Below are positions 39,895-49,072 of a DNA stretch of 49,441 bases, piece after piece (the first letter of the stretch is position 1; every line of letters starts with the position of its first letter). A program made the position numbers and the translations under genes. Location: NCBI GenBank assembly GCA_017436325.1, contig JAFSDI010000015.1, forward strand, positions 1 to 49,441, given 5' to 3'. Under the pieces are notes generated by a model, which had not been told where the DNA came from, did not search any database, and saw only the letters and a program-made list of their open reading frames with translations. This stretch comes from Alphaproteobacteria bacterium. Lineage in GTDB: Bacteria; Pseudomonadota; Alphaproteobacteria; Rs-D84.

Positions 39895-41658
39895 ATGAAA
39901 AATTATATTCTTCCTTTTCGTGATTTTGTCGTTTCGCCAGAAATGACTGTGCCGGCATTAATCGATAATATGTCGTCTGTTAATTGTATCAAAAGTATTG
40001 TCGCCGCAGGACATCAAAAAATTGTTCTGGTGCCACAACACAGCTGGGGATACCCAACAAGTGTTGATGATATCTATGACGTTGGAACAATTGGCGATAT
40101 TGTTCAGGTGTTGACAATGCCAAATGGCGCTGTCCATTTGCTGATTAAAACGACCGCAGCGGTTAAACTTAGCAACATAAATGTACAAGATGGTATATTT
40201 TCGGCAGATGTCGAACAAATACAATGTGCCGATGATAAATCTGATGAAAAAACATTAATGCTGCGCGATATTTTGGCTGATAATATGCAAATATTAGGAC
40301 AGGCATCAAGAAAATTTAAATCTGATAAATTGCGTACTGTTGTGTCTGAATATCCCTTGCCCGCGTTTATCGATTCGATTATACAAACAGCGGATATAGA
40401 AATAGATGTCGCAGTAAAGGTCTTGTGCGCAAATAGTTGGTATGATAAGTTGGCTATATTGCTGGAAAAAATTAAGCTGATGGTAGAATCTGTAAAAATT
40501 GAAGAAACTATTAATAAGCGAATTCACCAACAAATGGAAAATGGTAGACGTGACGCAATCTTGCAAGAAAAAATGCGCGCGATACAAAAAGAAATGGGTG
40601 ATGATGATGGCGAAATAGATACCGCAAATATTCGTAAAAAAATACAAAAATCAAGTATGCCGACCGAGGCGAAAGAAAAAGCAATGTCAGAATGGAAAAG
40701 AATGCGCTCTATGTCACCAATGTCTAATGAGGGCGGATTGCTAAAAACATATCTGGATGAACTGCTGGCGATGCCATGGGGAAAGTCTGATAAAAAATCA
40801 ATCGATTTACATAAAGCACGCGAAATACTTGATTCACAACATTCTGGTATGGATGCAGTAAAAGAAAGAATCTTGGAACATATTGCTGTAATGAAAAAGA
40901 CAAAATCTAGCTGTGGCAGTATATTGTGTTTTGTTGGTGCGCCTGGGGTTGGAAAAACATCGCTGTGCAAATCTATTGCAGATGCATTGGGACGCAAATA
41001 TCAACGCATATCACTGGGGGGGATTTCAGACGAAGCACATTTCCGCGGGCATAGAAAAACCTATATCGGTGCGCAGGTTGGCCGTATTATGGATGCATTA
41101 AAACGATGCAAAACTAATAATCCTGTTATCGTTCTGGATGAAATAGATAAAATGGGACGCGATTGGCGTGGTGACCCAGAATCTGCATTGCTGGAAATTT
41201 TAGATCCAGAACAGAACAAGACTTTTCGCGATCATTATCTGGAAGTGGATTTTGATTTATCTAATGTATTATTTATCGCAACTGCAAATAGCCTGAATAT
41301 GTCAAACGCGTTGAAAGACCGTATGGAAATTATTGAAATCCCAGGTTATTCATTGGATGATAAAATTAAAATCGCACGTGAACACTTAATTGAACGCGCA
41401 GCACACGATACAGGATGGAACGTCAATGATATTGTAATGTCAGATGATGCGCTGAGGCATATTATTCAAAATTATACTTCTGAACAAGGTGTGCGTCAGG
41501 CACAGCGCGAGATAACTGCAATATTACGGCGTTCTTTGCTAGAAAACGACTGCGAAGATGTGAAAACAGAATTTACACCGGAAAAAATTGACTCGCTGTT
41601 GTCGTTACGTAAATCTGCTGGGTTTGCCAAGAAAATAGGATTTGGGGTACAGTTATGA
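39895..41658 (+). CDS. Lon-like AAA+ ATPase lacking the protease domain
   Basis: 587 residues against about 780-800 for Lon. The N-domain (LPFRDFVVSPEMTVPAL) and the helical linker (GRRDAILQEKMRAIQKEMGDDDG) are Lon-like. Walker A GAPGVGKTS is at about residue 348, GGISDEAHFRGHRKTYIGAQVGRI follows, Walker B VIVLDEIDKMG is near 410, sensor 1 is ATANS, and GVRQAQREI holds the sensor 2 Arg. The frame ends at KKIGFGVQL, just where the Ser-Lys protease domain should start. Downstream DNA does not encode it in any frame: another gene starts there on an overlapping ATGA. A pure unfoldase or remodeller is inferred. Confidence 0.88.
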   Translation: MKNYILPFRDFVVSPEMTVPALIDNMSSVNCIKSIVAAGHQKIVLVPQHSWGYPTSVDDIYDVGTIGDIVQVLTMPNGAVHLLIKTTAAVKLSNINVQDGIFSADVEQIQCADDKSDEKTLMLRDILADNMQILGQASRKFKSDKLRTVVSEYPLPAFIDSIIQTADIEIDVAVKVLCANSWYDKLAILLEKIKLMVESVKIEETINKRIHQQMENGRRDAILQEKMRAIQKEMGDDDGEIDTANIRKKIQKSSMPTEAKEKAMSEWKRMRSMSPMSNEGGLLKTYLDELLAMPWGKSDKKSIDLHKAREILDSQHSGMDAVKERILEHIAVMKKTKSSCGSILCFVGAPGVGKTSLCKSIADALGRKYQRISLGGISDEAHFRGHRKTYIGAQVGRIMDALKRCKTNNPVIVLDEIDKMGRDWRGDPESALLEILDPEQNKTFRDHYLEVDFDLSNVLFIATANSLNMSNALKDRMEIIEIPGYSLDDKIKIAREHLIERAAHDTGWNVNDIVMSDDALRHIIQNYTSEQGVRQAQREITAILRRSLLENDCEDVKTEFTPEKIDSLLSLRKSAGFAKKIGFGVQL

Positions 41659-42011
41659 CTAAAATAGATTCTGATAATGTATGGACCATTGGAAATGGTG
41701 ACGAACAAGTAAAATTATTTAAAGAAATAAAACAATATTGCAGAAAAAATGAATTCTTAATCGAATACGATTCAAAACCAATAATTAATGCAAAATATTT
41801 GGACAGAATTGTGATTAGTTCCAAAGATTTCTATGTGTGCATTTCCAAGGTATATATCAAAAATGCACCACGTCAATTATTTATTGCACCAAATCATATC
41901 GCAAAAATAATAAACAAACAAACTGGACAAAACTATCTATTTCGTGGTGCTATGCCAGAAGAATTGTTCGAAATGTTTTTTAAAATATATAATATGCAAA
42001 ACGGACGGTAA
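41655..42011 (+). CDS. Hypothetical protein, 118 aa
   Basis: Not recognised. Overlaps the Lon-like gene by 4 bases (ATGA) and precedes tsaB by 2 bases, so it is translationally coupled in the operon. It has a strand-rich middle (DRIVISSKDFYVCISKVYIKNAPRQLFIAP) and no export signal. It contains no Ser-Lys protease motif, so it is not the missing Lon domain. Confidence 0.65.
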   Translation: MTKIDSDNVWTIGNGDEQVKLFKEIKQYCRKNEFLIEYDSKPIINAKYLDRIVISSKDFYVCISKVYIKNAPRQLFIAPNHIAKIINKQTGQNYLFRGAMPEELFEMFFKIYNMQNGR

Positions 42012-42013
42012 AA

Positions 42014-42559
42014 ATGATTCTGATTATAAATACATCTGGCAAAGACTTGGAATTTGTATTAGATGATAAATACAAATCTGTAGCAGTTGAAAAACAATCT
42101 GTGGCATTGCCAATAGAATGTGAAAAATTTATAACAGAATGTGGTGCTGCCTGGCGCGACATTACCACAATTGGTGTAATTGTTGGCCCAGGAAGTTTTA
42201 CAGGAATTCGTTTGGGTATCGCATATGCTAAAGGGGTGGCGATGGGATTGAATATACCGGTTGTTGGAATCAGTGCATTTGACCTGTATTTGGCGGCAAC
42301 CCCAGACGCATTTGTTGCAATTGATTCTGGGCGTGGTGATTTCTTTGTTGCGGCAAACGGATTAAATCCGCAGACAATGTCTATTGATGAAATTGAAACC
42401 AAGCAAATGGAATGGCCACGTACTGTTGGGCATAAACCATTTGATTTGAAATTAGGTGTTGATATTATAAAACAAAAAATCGCAAGTGGCAACATAGCCC
42501 CCGTTGTACCAATGTATTTGCGCCTAAGTTATGCAGAACAGAATAAAAAGGATATATAA
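42014..42559 (+). CDS. tsaB: tRNA threonylcarbamoyladenosine biosynthesis protein TsaB
   Basis: Partner of TsaD in t6A synthesis. 181 residues of the ASKHA fold: MILIINTSGKDLEFVL, IGVIVGPGSFTGIRLGIAYAKGVAMGLNIPVVGISAFDLY and FVAIDSGRGDFFVA. The second lobe is short compared with E. coli TsaB. It lies 2 bases after the preceding gene and 2 bases before the next, in the operon that ends with rimI, a common tsaB partner. Confidence 0.93.
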   Translation: MILIINTSGKDLEFVLDDKYKSVAVEKQSVALPIECEKFITECGAAWRDITTIGVIVGPGSFTGIRLGIAYAKGVAMGLNIPVVGISAFDLYLAATPDAFVAIDSGRGDFFVAANGLNPQTMSIDEIETKQMEWPRTVGHKPFDLKLGVDIIKQKIASGNIAPVVPMYLRLSYAEQNKKDI

Positions 42560-42561
42560 TT

Positions 42562-42924
42562 ATGATTGAACTGTGTCGGAATTGGTTTAGACCTGCATAT
42601 ATGGCGACATTGATGAATATGGCGCACGACTGTGATATTGCAAATCAAACACTGGTTGTAAATGGCGAGGCTTTGAAATATGCATATGAGATTTATACAT
42701 TAAATCATAATGGCGTATCTGTGATTGCACGTTATAACGACGACGTTTCACTGATACGACCGATACCGCGGTCATATATAGTAACGGTACAAAATAATAA
42801 TTCAACGTTACAAATACCAACATATAAACGCTATGAAAATACCAGTTTTGCAAAACAAATATTTAATCAAATGAAAGAAACATATCAACGTCAACAAAAA
42901 ATAAAATTGGTGCATGCTAAATAA
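42562..42924 (+). CDS. Hypothetical protein between tsaB and rimI, 120 aa
   Basis: Not recognised. Starts MIELCRNWFRPAYMATLMNMAHDCD, with a strand-rich middle (VSVIARYNDDVSLIRPIPRSYIVTVQ) and a basic helical tail. It overlaps rimI by 11 bases. No membrane segment or signal. The context suggests a link to tRNA or ribosomal protein modification but nothing in the sequence proves it. Confidence 0.6.
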   Translation: MIELCRNWFRPAYMATLMNMAHDCDIANQTLVVNGEALKYAYEIYTLNHNGVSVIARYNDDVSLIRPIPRSYIVTVQNNNSTLQIPTYKRYENTSFAKQIFNQMKETYQRQQKIKLVHAK

Positions 42925-43300
42925 TCTGGCAAATCTTCACGCAAAATGTTTTCCGAACAAGCCTTGGTCGGCCAACGATTTTGCAGACTTAAAAAAATCA
43001 GGCTGCGAAATTATCGCCAGTCAAAATGGTTTTATCGTTTGGCGCGCGGTGGCAGATGAAGCAGAAATCATTTCTGTTGGGGTTGCACCTGATGCAAGAC
43101 GTGCCGGTATCGCAGCCGCGATGTTGGGAATTATGGAAAATGAATTGAAAAAAAATGGTATAAAAAATATTTTCTTGGAAGTCGCAGAAAATAACCAACC
43201 TGCCCGTCAATTATATAAAAACAACGGATATAATGAAATTGGTGTTCGACCAAAATACTATGATGGTGTGGATGCTATAATGATGAAAAAAGAATTATAA
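42914..43300 (+). CDS. rimI: RimI-like GNAT N-acetyltransferase
   Basis: 128 residues. The GNAT acetyl-CoA motif A is ISVGVAPDARRAGIAAAMLGIME (R/Q-x-x-G-x-A form). IFLEVAENNQPARQLYKNNGYNEIGVRPKYYDG is the RimI signature with the EVxxxNxxAxxLYxxxGF pattern. It is expected to acetylate the N-terminal Ala of ribosomal protein S18. It overlaps the preceding gene, and its 3' end overlaps the convergent helicase gene by 6 bases. Confidence 0.92.
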   Translation: MLNNLANLHAKCFPNKPWSANDFADLKKSGCEIIASQNGFIVWRAVADEAEIISVGVAPDARRAGIAAAMLGIMENELKKNGIKNIFLEVAENNQPARQLYKNNGYNEIGVRPKYYDGVDAIMMKKEL

Positions 43301-44566
43301 TTCATTAATAAATTCAATAACACGATTATCAAAAATAACATCGCGTGAACGTAACGGTGCAGTTATGTGCATATCTGATGCATTACGTGTGCGCGACAGC
43401 GCAACATACAATTGACCATGCGTGAAACAGCCACGTGAAACATCGACAATTACAGATTCAAGGGTTTTACCCTGCGCCTTGTGTATAGTCATCGCATAGC
43501 CCAGATTTAATGGAAATTGCTTGTATGAACCAACCTCGTTTTCAACCAACCTGTCATTTTCATCGCGCGAATATTCAATCTTTTGCCATTTTTCAGGCTT
43601 TACAGATACGGTTTCACGACTGTCCGATAATAACTGAACTGTTATATCACGCGCAGACATTGCGCGAACAATTCCTATTGAACCATTATGCCATTTATCA
43701 CTGTTCTTGACAAAGACAACCAATGCACCAACTTTTAGAGTTAAATTTAATGGGGCTGGGGTGTCCCGCTCTGAAAATGTGCCGGTTAAAATCCCATTGT
43801 ATACATATTCTGGGGCAGCAATTTGCGCCAAACGTGTTGCATTTATTCGTTCTGCCACTGCACGAAATGGGGTTATCAACACTGCATTTTCACGACGCGT
43901 GATATCTTCTATTTTGCAGCCATTGAAAAAATCAAGGACAGATACGTCATTGCCACGCAAACGCACCAGATTTTCCAATAATTCAATATCGCTTTGACGA
44001 TACACAAAGTCAAAGTTAAACCTGATGAAATCAGCACGATGATAAACATTGCTGTCAAAAAAATAAGAGTTTGGATGACCGTATTCGCGTTCATAATACT
44101 GCATTGCTTCACGCGTTATCACAGGTGGCAATTGAAATAAATCACCAATCGCAACGACCTGAATACCACCAAACGGTTCGTTGTTGCGGCGGGCATAGCG
44201 CGCCAAAATATCAATCGCATCCAATAAATCTGGGGCAACCATCGAAATCTCGTCAATAATTAAAACATCAGTGGCGGTTAAAATGTTTCTGGGCTTTGCC
44301 TTTAGTTTTAATAATTCAGGCATAATGAAATCACGTGGCTGAATCTGAAACAGCGAATGTATCGTTTGGCCACCGACATTTAGTGCCGATACAGCCGTTG
44401 GACAGGCGCAAATAATTCGCTTTTTTGATGCGCCTTTTAAGTAATTTATGAATGTGGATTTACCTGTACCAGCCGGCCCCATTATTAGCAAATTAGAATT
44501 CGTCTTTTCAATTGCGTCAAAAGCCGCCATTTGTGTAGAATTTAAAATCGGTACGAAATTATTCAT
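43295..44566 (-). CDS. Pif1/RecD-like superfamily 1B DNA helicase
   Basis: 423 residues. Walker A is LIMGPAGTGKSTFI at about residues 27-40. CPTAVSALNVGGQTIHSLFQ, DVLIIDEISMVAPDLLDAI (Walker B) and VVAIGDLFQLPPV are Pif1 motifs. The C-terminal motif VI block is GYAMTIHKAQGKTLESVIVD and QLYVALSRTRN. Probably a 5'-3' helicase for replication or recombination intermediates. I chose ATG 44566 because a TATAAT at 44576-44571 on this strand would start the mRNA about there; the preceding in-frame stretch reads like an intergenic hydrophobic run. Confidence 0.85.
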   Translation of the reverse strand: MNNFVPILNSTQMAAFDAIEKTNSNLLIMGPAGTGKSTFINYLKGASKKRIICACPTAVSALNVGGQTIHSLFQIQPRDFIMPELLKLKAKPRNILTATDVLIIDEISMVAPDLLDAIDILARYARRNNEPFGGIQVVAIGDLFQLPPVITREAMQYYEREYGHPNSYFFDSNVYHRADFIRFNFDFVYRQSDIELLENLVRLRGNDVSVLDFFNGCKIEDITRRENAVLITPFRAVAERINATRLAQIAAPEYVYNGILTGTFSERDTPAPLNLTLKVGALVVFVKNSDKWHNGSIGIVRAMSARDITVQLLSDSRETVSVKPEKWQKIEYSRDENDRLVENEVGSYKQFPLNLGYAMTIHKAQGKTLESVIVDVSRGCFTHGQLYVALSRTRNASDMHITAPLRSRDVIFDNRVIEFINEL

Positions 44567-44606
44567 ACCGATTATAATGCCAGAAATTATTACAGTTGGC
44601 AATATT

Positions 44607-45146
44607 TTAATATTCACGAGTATGTTCGTAATCGCGCTGAATCGAATGTGATGATTTTTCCTGATACACTTGCTTGAAAACAGGTGTTAAGTCAGGGGTC
44701 GCGGGCTTGCGCGGGGTGGCGGTGGAATATTCCGCGATTTTACGCTGTAAAATTTCCACCCCGTTCTTTATCTTGGTTTCTGCGTCAGCCTGCCAGACGG
44801 GACGTTGCAAATCAGAACACTGAATCTTTTCGTTCACGTGCAAGGTTAAATTAATTTTGTTTAACCATTTTGCACGATGCTTGAATGTTATTGCGCGCGC
44901 ATATTTGCTGGCAACGTTATCAATAGATATCGAAAATACCATATCACGCAATTTATCCAGCGCAGCAGACCACGCATCACCCAGTGTGCCACCGGATAAC
45001 CAATTACGCAAAGACAAGCCCGAAAACAAAACATCAATTGCATTTTCAATTTGCGCCCTGTCTGCGTCTGTTAATTGGGTCATCTCATAATCGGACGGTG
45101 ATTGACCGTTAATCAACGCAAGTGTTTTATCTAAACCTGAATCCAT
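44607..45146 (-). CDS. Paralogous small protein with LFSGLxxxNWLSGG motif, 179 aa
   Basis: Not recognised as a named family. Residues about 35-60 read IDVLFSGLSLRNWLSGGTLGDAWSAALD and match LKLFSGFAWVNWTGGHSLGRAW in the neighbouring protein encoded at 45165-46469. The tail is basic and Pro/Thr-rich (ATPRKPATPDLTPVF). AAAGGAA lies before its ATG, 18 bases after the upstream paralogue, so both share a transcript. No export signal. Confidence 0.65.
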   Translation of the reverse strand: MDSGLDKTLALINGQSPSDYEMTQLTDADRAQIENAIDVLFSGLSLRNWLSGGTLGDAWSAALDKLRDMVFSISIDNVASKYARAITFKHRAKWLNKINLTLHVNEKIQCSDLQRPVWQADAETKIKNGVEILQRKIAEYSTATPRKPATPDLTPVFKQVYQEKSSHSIQRDYEHTREY

Positions 45147-45164
45147 TTTTATTTCCTTTATGCG

Positions 45165-46469
45165 CTATGCCACACGCTGATTAAAGTTTTTGAACAACAT
45201 CATATTCATATTGATACGATGCGGTACTTTTGCCACAGTATTCGGGCGAGATTGCAATTTCGCAATACTTGCAACACGTGGTTTCGGTTGCGCGCGATTT
45301 TGCACCAATCCAGACAATTGTGGTTTTGGTTTCGCGGTTTGAACCTGTGGTCTTGCAACTTGAATCTGCGGCTTGCGCGAAACTGGGGTCGTAATTTGCG
45401 ATTGCAATTTTGCAATACTTGCAACACGTGGTTTCGGTTGTGCACGATTTTGCACCAATCCAGACAGTTGTGGTTTCGTAACCTGCGTTTGAGGTTTCGC
45501 AACTGAGGTATGTGGCTTTGGTTTCGCGACTTGTTGTGCTGCGCTGTTATGCAACGCAGATTCTTTTTGTTTCGCGATTGCAGGTTGCATCTGTTTTAGT
45601 TTTTCTGTGGCGTGCGTTAATACCTGTTTGTGTGCATTCGCTGAAACAGCGCGTTGCAGGGTCTTTACAGGTTCTGCCAGCGCAATTTGTTGCGATTGTT
45701 TCTGTGACTGGGTTGTGGCATTTTGTTTCGCGCCAGTCGATTGAGCCATCGCTTGTTGTTGTGCAACCGCTTGTTGTTGTGTCGCCACTTGTTTTGGCTG
45801 GGATTGGTTTGCTTGTTGCGCAATCGCCGACTGTTCTGTGGCTGGCTTATTCGCGCGCATCGGTTGCGCATTTGTGTTTCCTGTATTTTGCGCTTTTTCT
45901 ATTTGTTCGCTGCCCTGACTTGGTTTTGAATCAGCGGTGTTGATTGCGCTGGTGGAATGTATCACCGTACCAGATGTATGTATATAAGTGGCAGTATAGC
46001 CCTGTGCGTTATGTTGTTCCATACCCAATTCTTCGATACGTTCATTATAACGCGCCAGTATCAAATTTATTTTATCCATCGCCTGACGTATCAAATGCAT
46101 ACCATATGCACGCATTTGCGCAACACTATTCGCAGTTTCAGCAATATTTGCCCCACTGTCACGATGAGTCATTATTATGCGTGACCAATATTTTTTGTGC
46201 GAGTTAAACACATTACGAAGATGCTTTAAGGCGGGATTGTTGCTGTTCTTGGTATTAATAAATGATTCACATTGCGTCAATGCTGTTTGCCACGCACGAC
46301 CCAGCGAATGGCCGCCAGTCCAATTTACCCACGCAAAACCTGAAAATAATTTTAAATAGCAATCTGCAAGAATTTTTCTGTCACGTTCATCAACAATCTT
46401 GGCAATGTTTGCAGGTACAGGCACAACGAATTTTTCTTGAAATTCTGCAATGTTTTTTTGTTTTTCCAT
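45165..46469 (-). CDS. Paralogous protein with long Gln/Ala/Pro/Lys low-complexity tail, 434 aa
   Basis: The N-terminal ~150 residues form a helical domain with LFSGFAWVNWTGGHSLGRAW, shared with the next gene. From about residue 190 the protein is low-complexity (Gln, Ala, Lys, Pro) and looks disordered. The tail contains a near-exact 26-residue repeat, PQLSGLVQNRAQPKPRVAS with IAKLQS, present twice. AAAGGAG fixes the start at 46469; the longer frame upstream runs through the promoter region. A scaffold or nucleic-acid-binding tail is conceivable; no function is known. Confidence 0.7.
   Translation of the reverse strand: MEKQKNIAEFQEKFVVPVPANIAKIVDERDRKILADCYLKLFSGFAWVNWTGGHSLGRAWQTALTQCESFINTKNSNNPALKHLRNVFNSHKKYWSRIIMTHRDSGANIAETANSVAQMRAYGMHLIRQAMDKINLILARYNERIEELGMEQHNAQGYTATYIHTSGTVIHSTSAINTADSKPSQGSEQIEKAQNTGNTNAQPMRANKPATEQSAIAQQANQSQPKQVATQQQAVAQQQAMAQSTGAKQNATTQSQKQSQQIALAEPVKTLQRAVSANAHKQVLTHATEKLKQMQPAIAKQKESALHNSAAQQVAKPKPHTSVAKPQTQVTKPQLSGLVQNRAQPKPRVASIAKLQSQITTPVSRKPQIQVARPQVQTAKPKPQLSGLVQNRAQPKPRVASIAKLQSRPNTVAKVPHRINMNMMLFKNFNQRVA
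45244..45486 (-). repeat. Intragenic repeats in the low-complexity tail
   Basis: Two copies of a unit of about 75-80 bases, encoding PQLSGLVQNRAQPKPRV and following residues, lie near 45244-45325 and 45403-45480, with PQxQVAxPQ-type spacers between. Their near identity at the DNA level suggests recent duplication. Confidence 0.75.
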
Positions 46470-46710
46470 AATGAACTCCTTTTGATTTTGAAGTTCTGTG
46501 AGCATCCCCACAGCAATTTTATATAGTGAGATTTTTTTCTTTTTCAACCCCTGTCAAGAAAAAAGATTTTTTGACATTCTTCCTAACATAATGCAAAATA
46601 GTTTTGTTCTTGTCATAAAGACACACTGTTGCCAAGAATGGGCGGTGTGGACACGAACAATGGTCTTGCCAATAATGGGGGCCATAAATTCATCGAAAAC
46701 AAGGAGTTAA

Positions 46711-47700
46711 ATGATGAAAAAAACTTTAAGCGCAGCGGTTGCAATGTCTGTAATCGGGGCATCAGCATTTGCTGCAAATCTGGAAAACCCATTGTATATG
46801 CCACAACGTGGTGAGGGTTATTCTAAAACGTCTGCAGGTGTTATGTACAAAATTGCAGATGATTCAGATGCACATGTAAAAAAACAACATAATGGTGCAA
46901 CAGAATTCCCAATCTGGCGCGTTCACGAAGAATTGGGCTATGGTATCTTGGATAATCTGGAAGCATATGCTAAGTTCGGTTATACTCACGATGGTGATAT
47001 TGACCGCAAAGGTATGCATCTGGGACGCGCAGGATTGAAATATCGTGCAATTGATTCCGTTGATGGTTGGGCATGGGACTTGTATGCAGACGCACAATTG
47101 GGTGGTGTCAGCGAAATGTCCGGCTCTTATACCGCGACTGGATTCAATTATGATAACTATTCAAATGGTCGCTGGGGCTTTCATGTTGGAACACAGTTCG
47201 GCAGACAATGGTCAAAATTTAGCACCGCTGCATTCGTAGAAGCATTGCGCACATTCGGCAATGACAATAATACGATAGATGTGTCTGCAATTGCGCCTAT
47301 GTTTGGTGGTGCGTTGCCAAATGAAATTTCAGTTAACTTGAAATCAACAACAGAAATCAATGCGGGATTAAAGGCGTTTTATCAAATCGATGATCGCTGG
47401 TCCATTGGTGGTGGATTTACATTCAAACATCATTCCGACAATGGTGTAGAAAGCCTGTCAACCACTGTAAATCCTGCGTTATTGGCGAATCCTTATTTCC
47501 AGGGTTTCTTGGCCAGTGTGGCAGATATGGAAGATGGGTTTGATGAATATGTATTAAACCTGACTGGCGCATATCAACTGAATGACAAAATGCAAGTTGC
47601 TGTTTATGGCGAATATACATTTGACGAATCCCATAAACAATCCCAAAATGGCACAGATGTTAAGGCTGAATTGGGTGTGCGCTTGAACGTTCAGTTCTAA
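46711..47700 (+). CDS. Outer-membrane beta-barrel protein
   Basis: 329 residues. Signal peptide MKKTLSAAVAMSVIGASAFA after tandem Met codons. The mature part alternates amphipathic strands (LEAYAKFGYTHDG, WAWDLYADAQLGG, RWGFHVGTQFGRQWS, FYQIDDRWSIGGGFTFKHHS, MQVAVYGEYTFDES) and ends in LGVRLNVQF with the C-terminal Phe recognised by BAM. It is likely a porin-like or small channel protein. AAGGAG precedes the ATG; a TTGACA box lies at 46571. A strong terminator follows. Confidence 0.8.
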   Translation: MMKKTLSAAVAMSVIGASAFAANLENPLYMPQRGEGYSKTSAGVMYKIADDSDAHVKKQHNGATEFPIWRVHEELGYGILDNLEAYAKFGYTHDGDIDRKGMHLGRAGLKYRAIDSVDGWAWDLYADAQLGGVSEMSGSYTATGFNYDNYSNGRWGFHVGTQFGRQWSKFSTAAFVEALRTFGNDNNTIDVSAIAPMFGGALPNEISVNLKSTTEINAGLKAFYQIDDRWSIGGGFTFKHHSDNGVESLSTTVNPALLANPYFQGFLASVADMEDGFDEYVLNLTGAYQLNDKMQVAVYGEYTFDESHKQSQNGTDVKAELGVRLNVQF

Positions 47701-47734
47701 ACTTTAAAATAAAATTAATTATATATTGGACATT

Positions 47735-47761
47735 TTCCCACCATTTGGTGGGAATTTTTTT
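47735..47761 (+). terminator. Terminator of the barrel protein gene
   Basis: TTCCCACC (47735-47742), ATTT, GGTGGGAA (47747-47754), T run. Confidence 0.9.
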
Positions 47762-47809
47762 GATTGCAAATGGACTTTTGTAAATAAAATGATAAACTAA
47801 ATAACAGAA

Positions 47810-48955
47810 ATGAAAAATTACGACATTATTATTATCGGCGCTGGCGCAGCGGGCTTGTTTGCAGCACGCAGTGCATTGGCAGTCGGAAAATCAGTCTTGA
47901 TTTTGGAAATGGGGGGCGAACCAGCACGTAAAGTCGCAATTTCTGGTGGCGGACATTGCAATATTACTAATTCTGCTGCAAAATTCGACAGATATTTTGG
48001 TCGAAATCCAGATTTTGTTCGTGGGGCACTTAGTCGCTTTACACCAGAAAGTATGCTTAATTGGTGTTATGACCATAAATTGAAATTAGAAGAAAAAACA
48101 TCGGGCCGATATTTCTGTGCTGATGGTGCAAGTGCAGTTGTACGCGCGCTGAGGCACGATACACAGAATGCAGACATTCAATATAATACGCTGATTACAA
48201 ATATTGAAAAACAGAATGATATGTTCGTCATAAATGAATTTTGCGCACCATCTGTTATTCTTGCAACCGGTGGAACGTCTTGGGGGACAGTGGGGGTGTC
48301 TGACGCAGGGTATAAAATTGCAAAAAAATTCGGGCATAGTATTGTACCTGTGCGACCTGCCCTGTGTGCGCTAAAAATCGCAGGGGCAGACGCAGATATG
48401 GCTGGGATTACACTAAATGCCGAAATCGTAATTGGAAAACAGAGTTTGCAGGACTCTTTGTTATTAACACACTTTGGTATTGGTGGCCCATTGGCATACA
48501 GGGTCAGCCTGTACGATTTAAACAATGGAATTTACATAAATCTGATGCCAAATACCGATGTTGCACAATTGTTGAAAAACAAAAAGAAAACCGCAGGAAA
48601 ACGATCTGTTACGTCAATCTTATCTGAATATTTACCAAATAGGTTGGCAAAAAAAATTACAGATAACTGCACAAAAAATATCGCAGATGTTTCAGATAAA
48701 GATATAGAAAAACTAGCAACCAGAATATCCAAAATCTTTATACCAAGCGATAAAATCAATTTGCATGGGCTAAGCGCGGCGGAGGTTGTACGTGGCGGTG
48801 TCGATACAGATGATGTATCATCAAAAACAATGGAATCAAAGTTGTGTAAAGGACTGTTCTTTGCGGGCGAGGTTTTAGATATCGCAGGTGATTTAGGTGG
48901 ATTTAACCTGCACTGGGCATGGGCAAGCGGTTATGTTGCCGGAATGAATGCCTAG
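47810..48955 (+). CDS. HI0933/YhiN-family FAD-dependent oxidoreductase
   Basis: 381 residues. It starts with the Rossmann FAD motif IIIGAGAAGLFAARSAL, then the family signature ARKVAISGGGHCNITNSA. SVILATGGTSWGTVGVSDAGY is the second nucleotide motif and the C-terminus has LFFAGEVLDIAGDLGGFNLHWAWASGYVAG. The family's substrate is unsettled. A TAAACT box at 47793-47798 puts the mRNA start about 5 bases before the ATG and no ribosome site is present. Confidence 0.92.
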   Translation: MKNYDIIIIGAGAAGLFAARSALAVGKSVLILEMGGEPARKVAISGGGHCNITNSAAKFDRYFGRNPDFVRGALSRFTPESMLNWCYDHKLKLEEKTSGRYFCADGASAVVRALRHDTQNADIQYNTLITNIEKQNDMFVINEFCAPSVILATGGTSWGTVGVSDAGYKIAKKFGHSIVPVRPALCALKIAGADADMAGITLNAEIVIGKQSLQDSLLLTHFGIGGPLAYRVSLYDLNNGIYINLMPNTDVAQLLKNKKKTAGKRSVTSILSEYLPNRLAKKITDNCTKNIADVSDKDIEKLATRISKIFIPSDKINLHGLSAAEVVRGGVDTDDVSSKTMESKLCKGLFFAGEVLDIAGDLGGFNLHWAWASGYVAGMNA

Positions 48956-49013
48956 TGTTTTTATTTTATTGGCGAAAGATAAAAACACCGATGTGTGTGG
49001 GCAGATACGATGC

Positions 49014-49072
49014 TAGCCGCCAGCGCCCCGCGAAATTGAAAAAATTTGTGGGTGATATAAAGGGCAGCGGCT
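49014..49072. repeat. Long imperfect inverted repeat downstream of the flavoprotein gene
   Basis: AGCCGC...GCCC on the left and GGGC...GCGGCT on the right enclose CCCGCGAAATT and AATTTGTGGG, giving a stem of over 20 pairs with interruptions. A smaller inverted repeat, GTGTTTTTAT with ATAAAAACAC, lies at about 48957-48988 and may be the flavoprotein gene's terminator. The 486-base tail of the window has no gene I can support. Confidence 0.55.

Noticed and set aside
41655..42011. Missing Lon protease domain in the next gene
   Set aside because: The 118-residue product has no GxxPKDGPSAG-like Ser motif or catalytic Lys region.
44567..44617. Extended N-terminus of the Pif1-like helicase
   Set aside because: The extra 17 residues are a hydrophobic run over the promoter with no start signals; MNNFVPILNSTQ fits the family better.
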